Assembly (NCBI GenBank): GCA_003133205.1
Contig: PKWK01000037.1
Span: 1-16,721 of the forward strand
Source: Granulicella sp.
Lineage (GTDB): Bacteria; Acidobacteriota; Terriglobia; Terriglobales; Acidobacteriaceae
Length of the DNA stretch: 16,721 nt
Direction: 5' to 3'
Shown here: piece after piece, positions 6,829 to 14,856 of the stretch
Numbering within the stretch: position 1 is the stretch's first letter
Layout of the letters: each line of letters begins with the position of its first letter
Notes under the pieces: generated by a model
What the model saw: the letters and a program-made list of their open reading frames with translations, nothing else
The model's database searches: none
Told to the model about the DNA's origin: nothing
Translations under genes and position numbers: made by a program

Positions 6829-8205
6829 ATGACTATGCTGATGGAATTCTCCGTGCATCCGCTGGTCCACGCGCTGGGCTGGACGCTCCTTCATTTCTGC
6901 TGGCAGGGAGCGATGGTCGCAGGCCTGCTGTGGTGCGTGCTGGCGTTACTTGGCGAGCGGTCGTCGCAGGCGCGCTATGGAACTGCCTGCTTCGCCCTGC
7001 TGCTGCTGGTCGCAATGCCGTTGATCACGTTTGCGCACATCGCCTCGGCCGAATACGCGATGAGGGCCGAGATCTCGGGCCTGTCGATTCCCATTGATCC
7101 CGGAATGATCCTGCAGGTTAGCGCTGGTGAGTCGGCTGAGCCCTGGGCGGCGCGGCTGGCTATCGCGCTGGATCACTCGGTGCCGTGGCTGCTGGCGGCC
7201 TGGTTTGCGGGCGTGATTTTCTTTGTCGCGCGGCTGAACTTCGGACTGCTGGTAGCGCGACGGTTGAAGTCCACGGGGACCGAGCCGCCGCCGGATGAGT
7301 TGCTGTTGACGTTCGATGCGCTGAGGGGTCGCCTTGGAATTCGTCGCGCGGTGAGTCTGCTGCACTCCGCGCGCGTTCAGGTTCCAACGGTCATCGGCTG
7401 GTTGCGTCCGGTGGTGCTGATTCCTGCGAGCTGTCTCACCGGGCTTTCGATGGAGCAGATTGAGGCGATCTTCTGCCATGAACTGGCCCACGTGCGCCGC
7501 CACGATTATCTGGTGAGCGTCTTTCAGTCGGTGGCGGAGGCTCTGCTGTTCTACCACCCTGCGGTATGGTGGGTGTCGAAGCAGGTGCGGCGCGAGCGCG
7601 AGTGCTGCTGCGACGAGGTCGCCGTCAGCAATGGCGGAGACGTGCTCGCGTACGCGAAGGCGTTGTCGTATCTGGAAGAGCGCCGGGCCTCTTTCCCTGA
7701 ATTTGTTCTGGGCGCGAATGGAGGAGTTCTCACAATGCGGATCAAGCGGTTACTCGGATGCAAGGAGAATGCGGCAGCGTCGCAATTCGCGGCGTTCACA
7801 GTGCTGGCGGTGGCCCTGGCAGTGGCGGGATCGTATGTGGTGACGGCGGCGCGAGCGCAGTCGCAGTCTAAGGCAATGCGGGCCGCGGTGGCGATCATGG
7901 CGCCGGCTAAGGTCAACTCCGAGCCACAGAGCGCCGCTCCGCTGCCGTCCGCAAACGCGTCGCAAGGAGACGGTTCCATCGCAGGCACCATCGTCGATTC
8001 CACGGGTGCCGTCGTGCCTCGCGCCAATGTGCACGCAACCAATATGGACACCGGTCTGAAAATGGCCCGGGTGACCGATAATTCGGGGCTCTACGCCCTC
8101 TCTCCGCTGCCTCCTGGCAGATACAACGTCGAGGTTATGGCCAAGGGGTTTCAGGGGCTGCTTCAAGACAACGTCCGGGTCGAGGGAGCCAAAGAGTCGG
8201 CTTGA
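6829..8205 (+). CDS. BlaR1-like M56 membrane metallopeptidase with carboxypeptidase-regulatory-like tail, truncated by frameshift
   Basis: M56 peptidases are integral membrane zinc proteases that inactivate a partner BlaI repressor. This 458-aa frame has membrane helices near residues 10-37, 43-66 and 120-143. The zinc motif is His217-Glu-Leu-Ala-His221, with Glu258 in RECCCDEVAV as probable third ligand. A fourth helix lies near 320-340. Instead of the penicillin-binding sensor of BlaR1, the C-terminal part (about 383-458) is a carboxypeptidase-regulatory-like domain (SIAGTIVDSTGAVVPRANV..LSPLPPGRYNVEV). It stops at TGA 8203-8205 before the final strand; that strand (LNLKLRVGSVAENLTVTG) continues in the next frame. 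GAGG (6820-6823) precedes ATG 6829. The N-terminal protease looks intact. Confidence 0.88.
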   Translation: MTMLMEFSVHPLVHALGWTLLHFCWQGAMVAGLLWCVLALLGERSSQARYGTACFALLLLVAMPLITFAHIASAEYAMRAEISGLSIPIDPGMILQVSAGESAEPWAARLAIALDHSVPWLLAAWFAGVIFFVARLNFGLLVARRLKSTGTEPPPDELLLTFDALRGRLGIRRAVSLLHSARVQVPTVIGWLRPVVLIPASCLTGLSMEQIEAIFCHELAHVRRHDYLVSVFQSVAEALLFYHPAVWWVSKQVRRERECCCDEVAVSNGGDVLAYAKALSYLEERRASFPEFVLGANGGVLTMRIKRLLGCKENAAASQFAAFTVLAVALAVAGSYVVTAARAQSQSKAMRAAVAIMAPAKVNSEPQSAAPLPSANASQGDGSIAGTIVDSTGAVVPRANVHATNMDTGLKMARVTDNSGLYALSPLPPGRYNVEVMAKGFQGLLQDNVRVEGAKESA

Positions 8206-8987
8206 ATCTCAAGCTCCGCGTCGGATCGGTCGCCGAAAACCTGACTGTTACCGGCGCCCCGGCGGCGGTATCCGCGCCGCCACCGCCTTCTCCGCCTCCG
8301 CCACTTGTCCCTGCTGCCGGGAAGCCGGTCGGGCCAGTGCGGGTTTCCTCCGGTACGATGGCCGGAATGGCGATCTCGCAGATCCAGCCGATCTATCCCG
8401 CTGACGCCAAGGCCACGCATGTGCAGGGGGTGGTGGTGCTCCACGCCATCATCTCGAAGACGGGTACGGTGGAGAATCTGCAGGTGATCAGCGGGCCGCC
8501 GCCTCTGATTGTGAGTTCGATCGATGCGGTGAGGCAGTGGAAGTACAAGCCGTATCTGCTGAACGGCGAGCCGACCGAGGTGGAGACGACCATCAATATC
8601 AACTACACGTTTGAAGACTCGGAGCCACAGGGGCAGAACGCCCCGGTCGAGTTTCGTGGCCCTTCTGAGTATGATGGCGTTCCGGTGAGGAAGATTGGCG
8701 GCGGCGTGTCGGTGCCGATGGTGATATATCAAGTTGCGCCTGAGTTTACGGCCGAGGCGAGGGACGAGGCGAAGAAGGGCAAATTCACGGGCGGCATCGT
8801 GCTGGTACACCTCATCGTAGACGCGAAGGGTGTGCCCCAGAACGTGCAAGTGCTGCGCGGCATAGGAATGGGGCTGGATGAGAAGGCGGTCGAAGCGGTT
8901 AAGCAGTACCGGTTCAAGGCGGCAACGGAGGGCGGCGAGCCGGTTCCGGTGGAATTGAACATCGAGGTCAACTTCAAGACTTTCTAG
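8202..8987 (+). CDS. Two-domain TonB C-terminal-like protein, severed tail of the M56 gene
   Basis: The first in-frame start is TTG 8202, overlapping the upstream stop as TTGA and giving 261 aa. Residues 2-17 (NLKLRVGSVAENLTVT) complete the carboxypeptidase-regulatory-like domain of the upstream gene. A Pro-rich linker (APPPPSPPPPLVP) follows. Two TonB_C-like domains come next: about 52-134 (IQPIYPADAKATHVQGVVVL..AVRQWKYKPYLLNG) and about 165-259 (APEFTAEARDEAKKGKFTGG..AVKQYRFKAATEGGEPV). With the upstream frame this makes M56-CarboxypepD_reg-TonB_C-TonB_C, an arrangement common in Acidobacteria, so one lost base is the simplest explanation. Expression alone would need reinitiation and would lack any membrane anchor. 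It overlaps bshA by CTAG. Confidence 0.85.
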   Translation: MNLKLRVGSVAENLTVTGAPAAVSAPPPPSPPPPLVPAAGKPVGPVRVSSGTMAGMAISQIQPIYPADAKATHVQGVVVLHAIISKTGTVENLQVISGPPPLIVSSIDAVRQWKYKPYLLNGEPTEVETTININYTFEDSEPQGQNAPVEFRGPSEYDGVPVRKIGGGVSVPMVIYQVAPEFTAEARDEAKKGKFTGGIVLVHLIVDAKGVPQNVQVLRGIGMGLDEKAVEAVKQYRFKAATEGGEPVPVELNIEVNFKTF

Positions 8988-10168
8988 GCCGGGGATGGGA
9001 TAGCCGTGCTGCGGGCGAGGACGCGTTCGTAGTACTGCTCGTAGAGCGGGATAATGCGCGAGGCGCAGAAGCGGTCGCTGGCCGTCTTGCGGGCGGCGGC
9101 GGCCATAGATAGGAGGCGAGCGTCGTCGCGCAGCAGTTCGATTGCGGCGGCGGCCATGGCCTCGACGTCGCCGAGAGGGAAGAGCAGGCCATTGACGCCG
9201 TCGTCAATCAGCTCCGGGACGCCACCGACGCGGGTGGCGATCGTGGGCACGGAGCAGGCCATAGCTTCGAGCGCGGCGAGGCCGAAGGACTCCATCTCGG
9301 AGGGCATCAGCATCAAGTCTGCGAGCGGAAGCAACTCGTTGACGTTGTCCTGCTTGCCGAGAAAGTGAATGCGATCGTGGACGTCGAGGCTCACAGCGAG
9401 ATGCTCGGCTGCGGAGCGGTCCGGGCCGTCGCCGATCATCATCAGGCGCGCGGGTACGGCCTTGGCTACGCGGGCGAAGACCTCGACGACATCCAGAATG
9501 CGCTTGACCGGGCGGAAGTTGGAGAGGTGGACGAGGAGCTTCTCGTTCGGCGAGGCGAAGCGCGGGCGCATTGCGACGACCTTGGTGGAGCTGCGGACGT
9601 AGACATCGCAGTTGACGAAGTTGCGGATGACCTCTATCTCGCCCTGGATGTTGAAGGCTTCGCGGGTGCGGTCGCGGAGGTACGAGGAGATGGCGGTGAC
9701 GCCGTCGGACTGCTCGATGCCGAATTGCGTAATCGGCAGGTAGGAGCGGTCGAGCCCGACCAGCGTAATGTCGGTTCCGTGCAGCGTGGTGATGAACGGC
9801 AGGTAGCGGCGGCGCGAGGCCTGCTGCTGGGTTTCGAGCATCTGGCGCGCGAGCAGGGCGGAGACGGAGTGCGGAATCGCGTAGTGGACGTGGAGCAGGT
9901 CGAGCGAGTAAAACTCGGCCACCTCGGCCATGCGAGTGGCGAGGGCCAGGTCGTAGGGAGGATGCTCGAACAGCGGGTAATGGTAGAGATCGACCTCGTG
10001 AAAGTGGATGTTGGCCTCGCGGCCGTTGAGGCGGAACGGCGGCGACGAGGTGATGAAGTGGACTTCGTGGCCGCGGGCGGCGAGCTCGATGCCAAGTTCG
10101 GTGGCGACGACGCCGCTTCCGCCATAAGTGGGGTAGCAGGTGATGCCGATCTTGCGTTTGGGAGTCAT
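8984..10168 (-). CDS. bshA: N-acetyl-alpha-D-glucosaminyl L-malate synthase (bacillithiol biosynthesis)
   Basis: A 394-aa retaining GT4 (GT-B fold) glycosyltransferase. BshA joins GlcNAc from UDP-GlcNAc to L-malate, the first step of bacillithiol synthesis. The N-terminus KIGITCYPTYGGSGVVATEL is the BshA signature, with the nucleotide-binding GGSG. Other family segments are LLHVHYAIPHS, TLHGTDITLVG, HLSNFRPVKR and the C-terminal EMESFGLAALEAMAC (EX7E) followed by TRVGGVPELI. ATG 10168 begins at the signature and has AAAGG 4 nt before it; the in-frame extension to 10243 adds a non-conserved Ser/Pro stretch and is rejected. bshB and bshC are not in the window. The gene is convergent with the TonB gene. 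Confidence 0.93.
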   Translation of the reverse strand: MTPKRKIGITCYPTYGGSGVVATELGIELAARGHEVHFITSSPPFRLNGREANIHFHEVDLYHYPLFEHPPYDLALATRMAEVAEFYSLDLLHVHYAIPHSVSALLARQMLETQQQASRRRYLPFITTLHGTDITLVGLDRSYLPITQFGIEQSDGVTAISSYLRDRTREAFNIQGEIEVIRNFVNCDVYVRSSTKVVAMRPRFASPNEKLLVHLSNFRPVKRILDVVEVFARVAKAVPARLMMIGDGPDRSAAEHLAVSLDVHDRIHFLGKQDNVNELLPLADLMLMPSEMESFGLAALEAMACSVPTIATRVGGVPELIDDGVNGLLFPLGDVEAMAAAAIELLRDDARLLSMAAAARKTASDRFCASRIIPLYEQYYERVLARSTAIPSPA

Positions 10169-10435
10169 CGAGCCTTTGGATGTTCGGGGTGAGGGAGAAG
10201 AAGCGCCTGCCTCGTAAGATGTTACTCCCGGAGCTCTGCGCATCGGGCATGCGGCTGCTTCTCATGCAGGGTGGCATGGAAGGTGGGACAGAAATCGCGA
10301 GGTTGCACCGAGACGAGGAGGGGATTCTAGTGGGCGGGACTAATTAGAAGCGGTAGTTATCTAGGTGCGCGGCAGCGGGGCGTCACCGCCGGCGGCAGAG
10401 TCATCGCCGGTCGTTGCGCTCAGCCGCAGCGCGAG
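10169..10435. other. Intergenic region upstream of bshA
   Basis: No convincing gene was found. The stretch contains a CCGCCGGCGG palindrome near 10387 and presumably the bshA promoter on the minus strand; no clear -35/-10 pair was identified. If the small frame at 10436-10621 is not real, the empty stretch extends to 10685. Confidence 0.4.
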
Positions 10436-10621
10436 TCAGGCAGTGCCTGCGCTGGCCTCGGGCCGTTGCGTCGACAGCACCGCAAGAACGATCAATGGAG
10501 GGCAGACGGTCTGGGTTCCGTAGCCGGAGCAAACCCCTTTGCAGTGCGGGTTGGTTGCAGCGCAGGAATTGGTTGCTGTCGCAGATTGCATGAGTGACCC
10601 CCCAACCATGAAGTCTGGCAT
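10436..10621 (-). CDS. Possible small Cys-rich protein, hypothetical
   Basis: A 61-residue frame with no recognised family. Its only distinguishing trait is a cluster of four cysteines with spacing x6, x3 and x8 (SCAATNPHCKGVCSGYGTQTVC), followed by a hydrophobic run (PPLIVLAVL). ATG 10591 (MQSATATNSC) is an alternative start with a G-run 6-11 nt upstream. It follows usp1 on the same strand after a 64-nt gap and could be cotranscribed with it. The frame is short and may be a chance ORF in GC-rich DNA. Confidence 0.25.
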   Translation of the reverse strand: MPDFMVGGSLMQSATATNSCAATNPHCKGVCSGYGTQTVCPPLIVLAVLSTQRPEASAGTA

Positions 10622-10685
10622 GACGACGAGAACGGGTCTGTGTCCGTCGTCACACTACCAAATCACGCGGAATGAGAAGGTTAGG

Positions 10686-11615
10686 CTACCGTCGGGCACC
10701 TGCATGCACTGCATTTGTCTGCGAAGCGAACGCCATGGTCAGCACCGGGCAGTTGGCCTCGGTGATGATGCGGTACGTGATGTGTTCGGGGACATGCGAA
10801 GCCAGCAGCGACGCCTGGCGCACGCCAAGAACGATCATCTTTGCCTCATGCTCGCGGGCATAGTCCACCACAGCGTAGGAGATCTCGCTGCCGAAGGTGG
10901 TCGCGCAGATCGGCGGGGCGATGACCACGCCGCTCTCAGCCGCGAGTTGCTGGAGCGCCTCGGACATGATGGAGGGCACGATCTCGCTCTGCGAACCGGC
11001 TTCGAGCGTACGTGGCAAGACGTGAAGGCAATGGAGCGGCGACCCATTCAGATTGGCGAAGCACGCGGCATAGCGGATTGCCTGGATGGTAGTGAAGTCG
11101 AAATCGGTGGCGAAAACAATCGGCCCATCGGCATGGCAGGCCTTGGCGCAACTTCCTACCCGGGGCCCGACGGTCAAGACCGGGCAGGGTGACTTGCGCA
11201 GGACCACTTCTGCAGTCGAACCGAAGACCAGACGCTCAAATCCGTGAAGAGCGTTGGTTCCCAGGACGGCAAGATCGATTCCCTTTTCGGCGATGATGTC
11301 CAGAATGATCGATGAAGCGATGCCGGTCTCCAGGACGGTTTCACATGCCACGCCTGCCTGCGCGGCTTGCTGGCGCATGTCTTCGAGCGTATTGGAGCAC
11401 TGCTCACGGAGGCTCTGCAGTTCGATCAGCAATCCCCCGGTCTCCGGAGGAGCGGGCTCGGCATATTCGAAGACATGCAGGATGACGAGGTTCGCACCAA
11501 CTGCGGTGCAAGTGTCGAGACCGGTGCGGAAGGCTGCTTGCGACGCAGCCGAGAAGTCGGTCGCAACGAGGAGTCGATTTAAGGACGGCATGGTATCAGT
11601 CGCGGGCGTTTGCAT
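10686..11615 (-). CDS. Tandem universal stress protein (two UspA domains), usp1
   Basis: Two Usp domains in one cytosolic chain of about 309 aa. Domain 1 opens LNRLLVATDFSAAS and ends GTNALHGFERLVFGST..SPCPVLTVGP, a near match to the ATP-binding G-x2-G-x9-G-S pattern with Ala at the second Gly. Domain 2 opens GPIVFATDFDFTTIQA and ends CPVLTMA, but its loop (GVRQASLLASHVP) has lost the pattern, so at most one ATP site per chain is expected. Starts at 11615, 11591 (MPSLNRL, most like usp2) and 11711 are all possible. None has a clean ribosome-binding site except perhaps 11711 (AGGGG). A 7-bp inverted repeat (GTATCAG/CTGATAC, 11593-11640) spans the first two. A CRP-type site and -10 box lie upstream. 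Confidence 0.92.
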   Translation of the reverse strand: MQTPATDTMPSLNRLLVATDFSAASQAAFRTGLDTCTAVGANLVILHVFEYAEPAPPETGGLLIELQSLREQCSNTLEDMRQQAAQAGVACETVLETGIASSIILDIIAEKGIDLAVLGTNALHGFERLVFGSTAEVVLRKSPCPVLTVGPRVGSCAKACHADGPIVFATDFDFTTIQAIRYAACFANLNGSPLHCLHVLPRTLEAGSQSEIVPSIMSEALQQLAAESGVVIAPPICATTFGSEISYAVVDYAREHEAKMIVLGVRQASLLASHVPEHITYRIITEANCPVLTMAFASQTNAVHAGARR

Positions 11616-11844
11616 GGGAGGTGTATCTCTTTTCTGATACGCGACGGAAGGATCGAGGCCGCTGGAACCGAAACGTCCTGGTGGCAACGGGTTAGAGGTG
11701 TGCGCGAGCATGGCCGCCCCTATCTTTGGAATACTCGATCGGACAAAAGCCCGTTGGAACAGCGCGAGTTCTTAAAGGTCTGAACTCTGTTTGGGGTGCC
11801 GACTTGGCGCAGCAATGAACCATGAGCCACCTCTTCACAGTTGG

Positions 11845-11887
11845 ATATTAAGTGGTTTCACAACACAAATCTGTGATAGGGGTCACG
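11845..11887 (-). promoter_or_regulatory. Class II CRP-type promoter of usp1
   Basis: TGTGA-TAGGGG-TCACG (11872-11887) matches the CRP consensus TGTGA-N6-TCACA at 9 of 10 positions. On the minus strand a -10 box TAATAT lies at 11850-11845, giving a start near 11838. The site is then centred at -41.5, where CRP/FNR proteins replace the -35 contact. Two more TCACA half-sites (11835-11839 and 11858-11862) lie nearby. The rest of 11616-11939 is a leader of 127-223 nt with no other recognisable gene. Confidence 0.65.
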
Positions 11888-11939
11888 TCTGTGCATGTGG
11901 GGGGAACTATGGGGCTACGAGGGATTTTCAGCCCAAGGT

Positions 11940-12653
11940 TCAGGCGGAAATCCGCTCCAACCGCTCCGGGGAGAGGATGTGAATGGAGACGCCGTGCATC
12001 TTGATCAGCTTCTCTCGCTTGAAGCGTCCCAGCATGCGCGTCATGGTCTCGCGTGAGCAGCCGACCAGGTTGGCCAGTTCCTCATGGGTCAACGCCATGG
12101 TAAGGCGCATCTCCGGCTTGCCACAGGACTCCGCACGGCCCCAGTCGAGCAGCACCCCGGCCAGCCGCCCAGCGGTTGAGCCGGAGAGCGCCAGACGGCG
12201 CGCATCGAAGAACGCTGCCTTGTACTCCTCGGAGAGGGCCTTCGCCGCATGCAGGCTGGCCTGTCCGTGTTTCTTCAGGAAAGCGAGAAACTCCTCGCGC
12301 CGGATGCTCTTGATCTCCGCGGGTTGGACCGTCTCGGCAGTTACTTCGTACTTGGATCCGGAGATGACCGCGCCAAGGCCGAGAACGTCTCCCGGCATGG
12401 CGATCTTCAGAATCAGGGTTCTGCCCTCTCTCGAGGTGCAGGACAGCTTGACCTGACCTGAGCAGATGACGAAGACTCCCTGGCTTGGCGCATTTTCCTG
12501 AAAGAGTTTGGCGCCACGTGGGAGCGTTGAATGCGCGCCGATGCTCTCGAATTCTTCGAGCGCTTCGGGGCCTAGGCTACAGAACATGCGCAGCGAGCGG
12601 AAGTCACAGTTGCCGCATTGGCGCAGGGGGCGGATTGGGGAAGAAAGAGGCAT
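11940..12653 (-). CDS. CRP/FNR-family transcription regulator with N-terminal cysteine cluster
   Basis: A 237-aa regulator. Residues about 26-145 form a cyclic-nucleotide-binding-type beta-roll (LPRGAKLFQENAPSQGVFVI, then GDVLGLGAVI) followed by a dimer helix. The C-terminal helix-turn-helix is LTHEELANLVGCSRETMTRM. Its recognition helix keeps Arg-Glu-x3-Arg as in E. coli CRP (Arg180, Glu181, Arg185), which read TGTGA, rather than the Glu-x2-Ser-Arg of FNR. The N-terminus has Cys13, Cys16 and Cys25 (C-x2-C-x8-C), which recalls the Fe-S ligands of FNR though the spacing differs; Cys64 and Cys72 are further candidates. It lies between two USP genes that each have a matching site, so they are its likely targets. 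ATG 12653 has only a distant AGAGG. Confidence 0.9.
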   Translation of the reverse strand: MPLSSPIRPLRQCGNCDFRSLRMFCSLGPEALEEFESIGAHSTLPRGAKLFQENAPSQGVFVICSGQVKLSCTSREGRTLILKIAMPGDVLGLGAVISGSKYEVTAETVQPAEIKSIRREEFLAFLKKHGQASLHAAKALSEEYKAAFFDARRLALSGSTAGRLAGVLLDWGRAESCGKPEMRLTMALTHEELANLVGCSRETMTRMLGRFKREKLIKMHGVSIHILSPERLERISA

Positions 12654-12691
12654 GTTATGAGTGGCCTCTGCGCCACGACGGATGTGTGGAG

Positions 12692-12712
12692 GATGGGGAG
12701 AGTATCCCCATC
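12692..12712. repeat. Inverted repeat between usp2 and the CRP/FNR gene
   Basis: Perfect 8-bp arms GATGGGGA and TCCCCATC flank GAGTA, in the 99-nt gap 39 nt upstream of the regulator's ATG. No T-run follows on the minus strand, so it is a poor terminator. It may be an operator, or an RNA hairpin that lowers readthrough from usp2. Confidence 0.5.
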
Positions 12713-12752
12713 GAATGCTTCCCCGTCAGATCAACTATCCTGAGCGACGATT

Positions 12753-13634
12753 CTAACATACGGTCATTACAGGACATGTTGCCTCCGCGAGCAGGTCAGG
12801 GGTGAGGCCATGCTCGATATGGGTGAGCCAGAACGACGCGTTGCGCGCACCAAGTACGATCAGATCCGCATGGATTCGATCGGCAAGCTTCAGAATGCCT
12901 TCGGCTGCGTCCCCGTGTTCGACCACGGTCTCCGGACTGCACCACTCGTAGGTTGACTCGGGAATCATCTTCTTCAGCGCGGCTTTGAAAGGAGCATCCA
13001 GGGCTTTTCTCTCCTCGGGAGTGGCCTTCGAATCGGCCACGTAGCAGAAATAAATGTGCGCGCCGCTGTCCTGTGCAAACGAGAGAGCGAAGACCGCGGC
13101 CTTGGCGGCTTCCGGTGAAAAGTCGGTTGCATAGACGATGGTGCGGAACACCACCGGCCCATCCTGAGGATGCTTCGCATGCGGCCCCACAGTAAGCACC
13201 GGGCACGCTGCATTGCGAATGAGTTCTTCCGCGGTTGAGCCGACGAGCAGTCTTTCTAATCCCCATTTGGAATGGGTACCCGCGACGATCAGGTCGGTCC
13301 CGTGCTCCTTGGCTAGCTTCAGGAGGGTGACGTGGGGCTTATGTCCTTCCGGCAGGGAGGTGGTTGCTTCAATTCCGGCGTCTGCGAACTCTTTCTGCAG
13401 GCGCTCCAGGCTCTCGTTGCTGACGTGTTGCTTCTCCTTGACCTGCAACCCAAGAATTGACTCCATGTAGGAAGTGACGAGGGATGGATCGAAGACATGG
13501 GCGATTTCAACGGAGGAGCGGAAATTCAGGGCCAGCCCTTTGGCATAGGCGGCCGCTGCGTCCGAGGCAGCGGAAAGGTCGGACGCCAATAGAATGTTCT
13601 TGATAGAGACCGAAACGCGTTGGAGGGCGGGCAT
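12753..13634 (-). CDS. Tandem universal stress protein (two UspA domains), usp2
   Basis: A 293-aa cytosolic protein with two Usp domains. Domain 1 opens IKNILLASDLSAASDAAAAY and contains GTHSKWGLERLLVGSTAEEL, an ATP-loop-like segment in which the second Gly of G-x2-G is Ser. Domain 2 opens RTIVYATDFSPEAAKAAVFA and ends ATCPVMTVC; its equivalent loop (GARNASFWLTHIEHG) is degenerate. Overall plan and loss pattern match usp1, so the two are paralogues from an old duplication. ATG 13634 follows GAGGTG with about 7 nt spacing. The regulator gene lies 99 nt downstream on the same strand and may be partly cotranscribed. A CRP-type site sits upstream. Confidence 0.94.
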   Translation of the reverse strand: MPALQRVSVSIKNILLASDLSAASDAAAAYAKGLALNFRSSVEIAHVFDPSLVTSYMESILGLQVKEKQHVSNESLERLQKEFADAGIEATTSLPEGHKPHVTLLKLAKEHGTDLIVAGTHSKWGLERLLVGSTAEELIRNAACPVLTVGPHAKHPQDGPVVFRTIVYATDFSPEAAKAAVFALSFAQDSGAHIYFCYVADSKATPEERKALDAPFKAALKKMIPESTYEWCSPETVVEHGDAAEGILKLADRIHADLIVLGARNASFWLTHIEHGLTPDLLAEATCPVMTVC

Positions 13635-13701
13635 GGAACACCTCGAACTTCAAACTCCATTAGCAGACTCAATGCTGGCTAAGGGAGCTCGACTGATCCC
13701 A

Positions 13702-13745
13702 ATTAGAACGTGCTTAGGGCGTGGCTGTCCGTGACGTACGTCACA
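13702..13745 (-). promoter_or_regulatory. Class II CRP-type promoter of usp2
   Basis: CGTGA-CGTACG-TCACA (13730-13745) contains the perfect 14-bp palindrome GTGACGTACGTCAC and matches TGTGA-N6-TCACA at 9 of 10 positions. A -10-like TCTAAT lies on the minus strand at 13707-13702, so the site is centred at about -42.5. The gap between site and -10 box is 22 nt, against 21 nt at usp1. The leader to ATG 13634 is about 60 nt. Confidence 0.65.
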
Positions 13746-13782
13746 TGGGTCGAGAGAGGTATTGACCTCCAGCGTGTGCGAT

Positions 13783-14827
<1,045 letters not shown>

Positions 14828-14856
<29 letters not shown>

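Noticed and set aside
8179..8205. Programmed -1 frameshift at the M56/TonB junction
   Set aside because: No X-XXY-YYZ slippery heptamer in frame; only a short AAAG run is present. Kept only as an alternative within the split-gene finding.
4665..10189. Shared 14-mer TTGGATGTTCGGGG upstream of ribA (4665-4678) and bshA (10176-10189)
   Set aside because: One repeated 14-mer is about what chance allows in 16.7 kb on two strands, and its distance to the two starts differs (about 31 and 7 nt).
9365..10192. 275-codon plus-strand frame opposite bshA
   Set aside because: Asp/Val/Gly-rich mirror of bshA codons; bshA on the minus strand has all family motifs.
11858..11876. TCACA...TGTGA inverted pair (11858-11876) as a separate CRP site
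   Set aside because: The half-sites face the wrong way and have the wrong spacing for a CRP dimer; the TGTGA half is already part of the 11872-11887 site.
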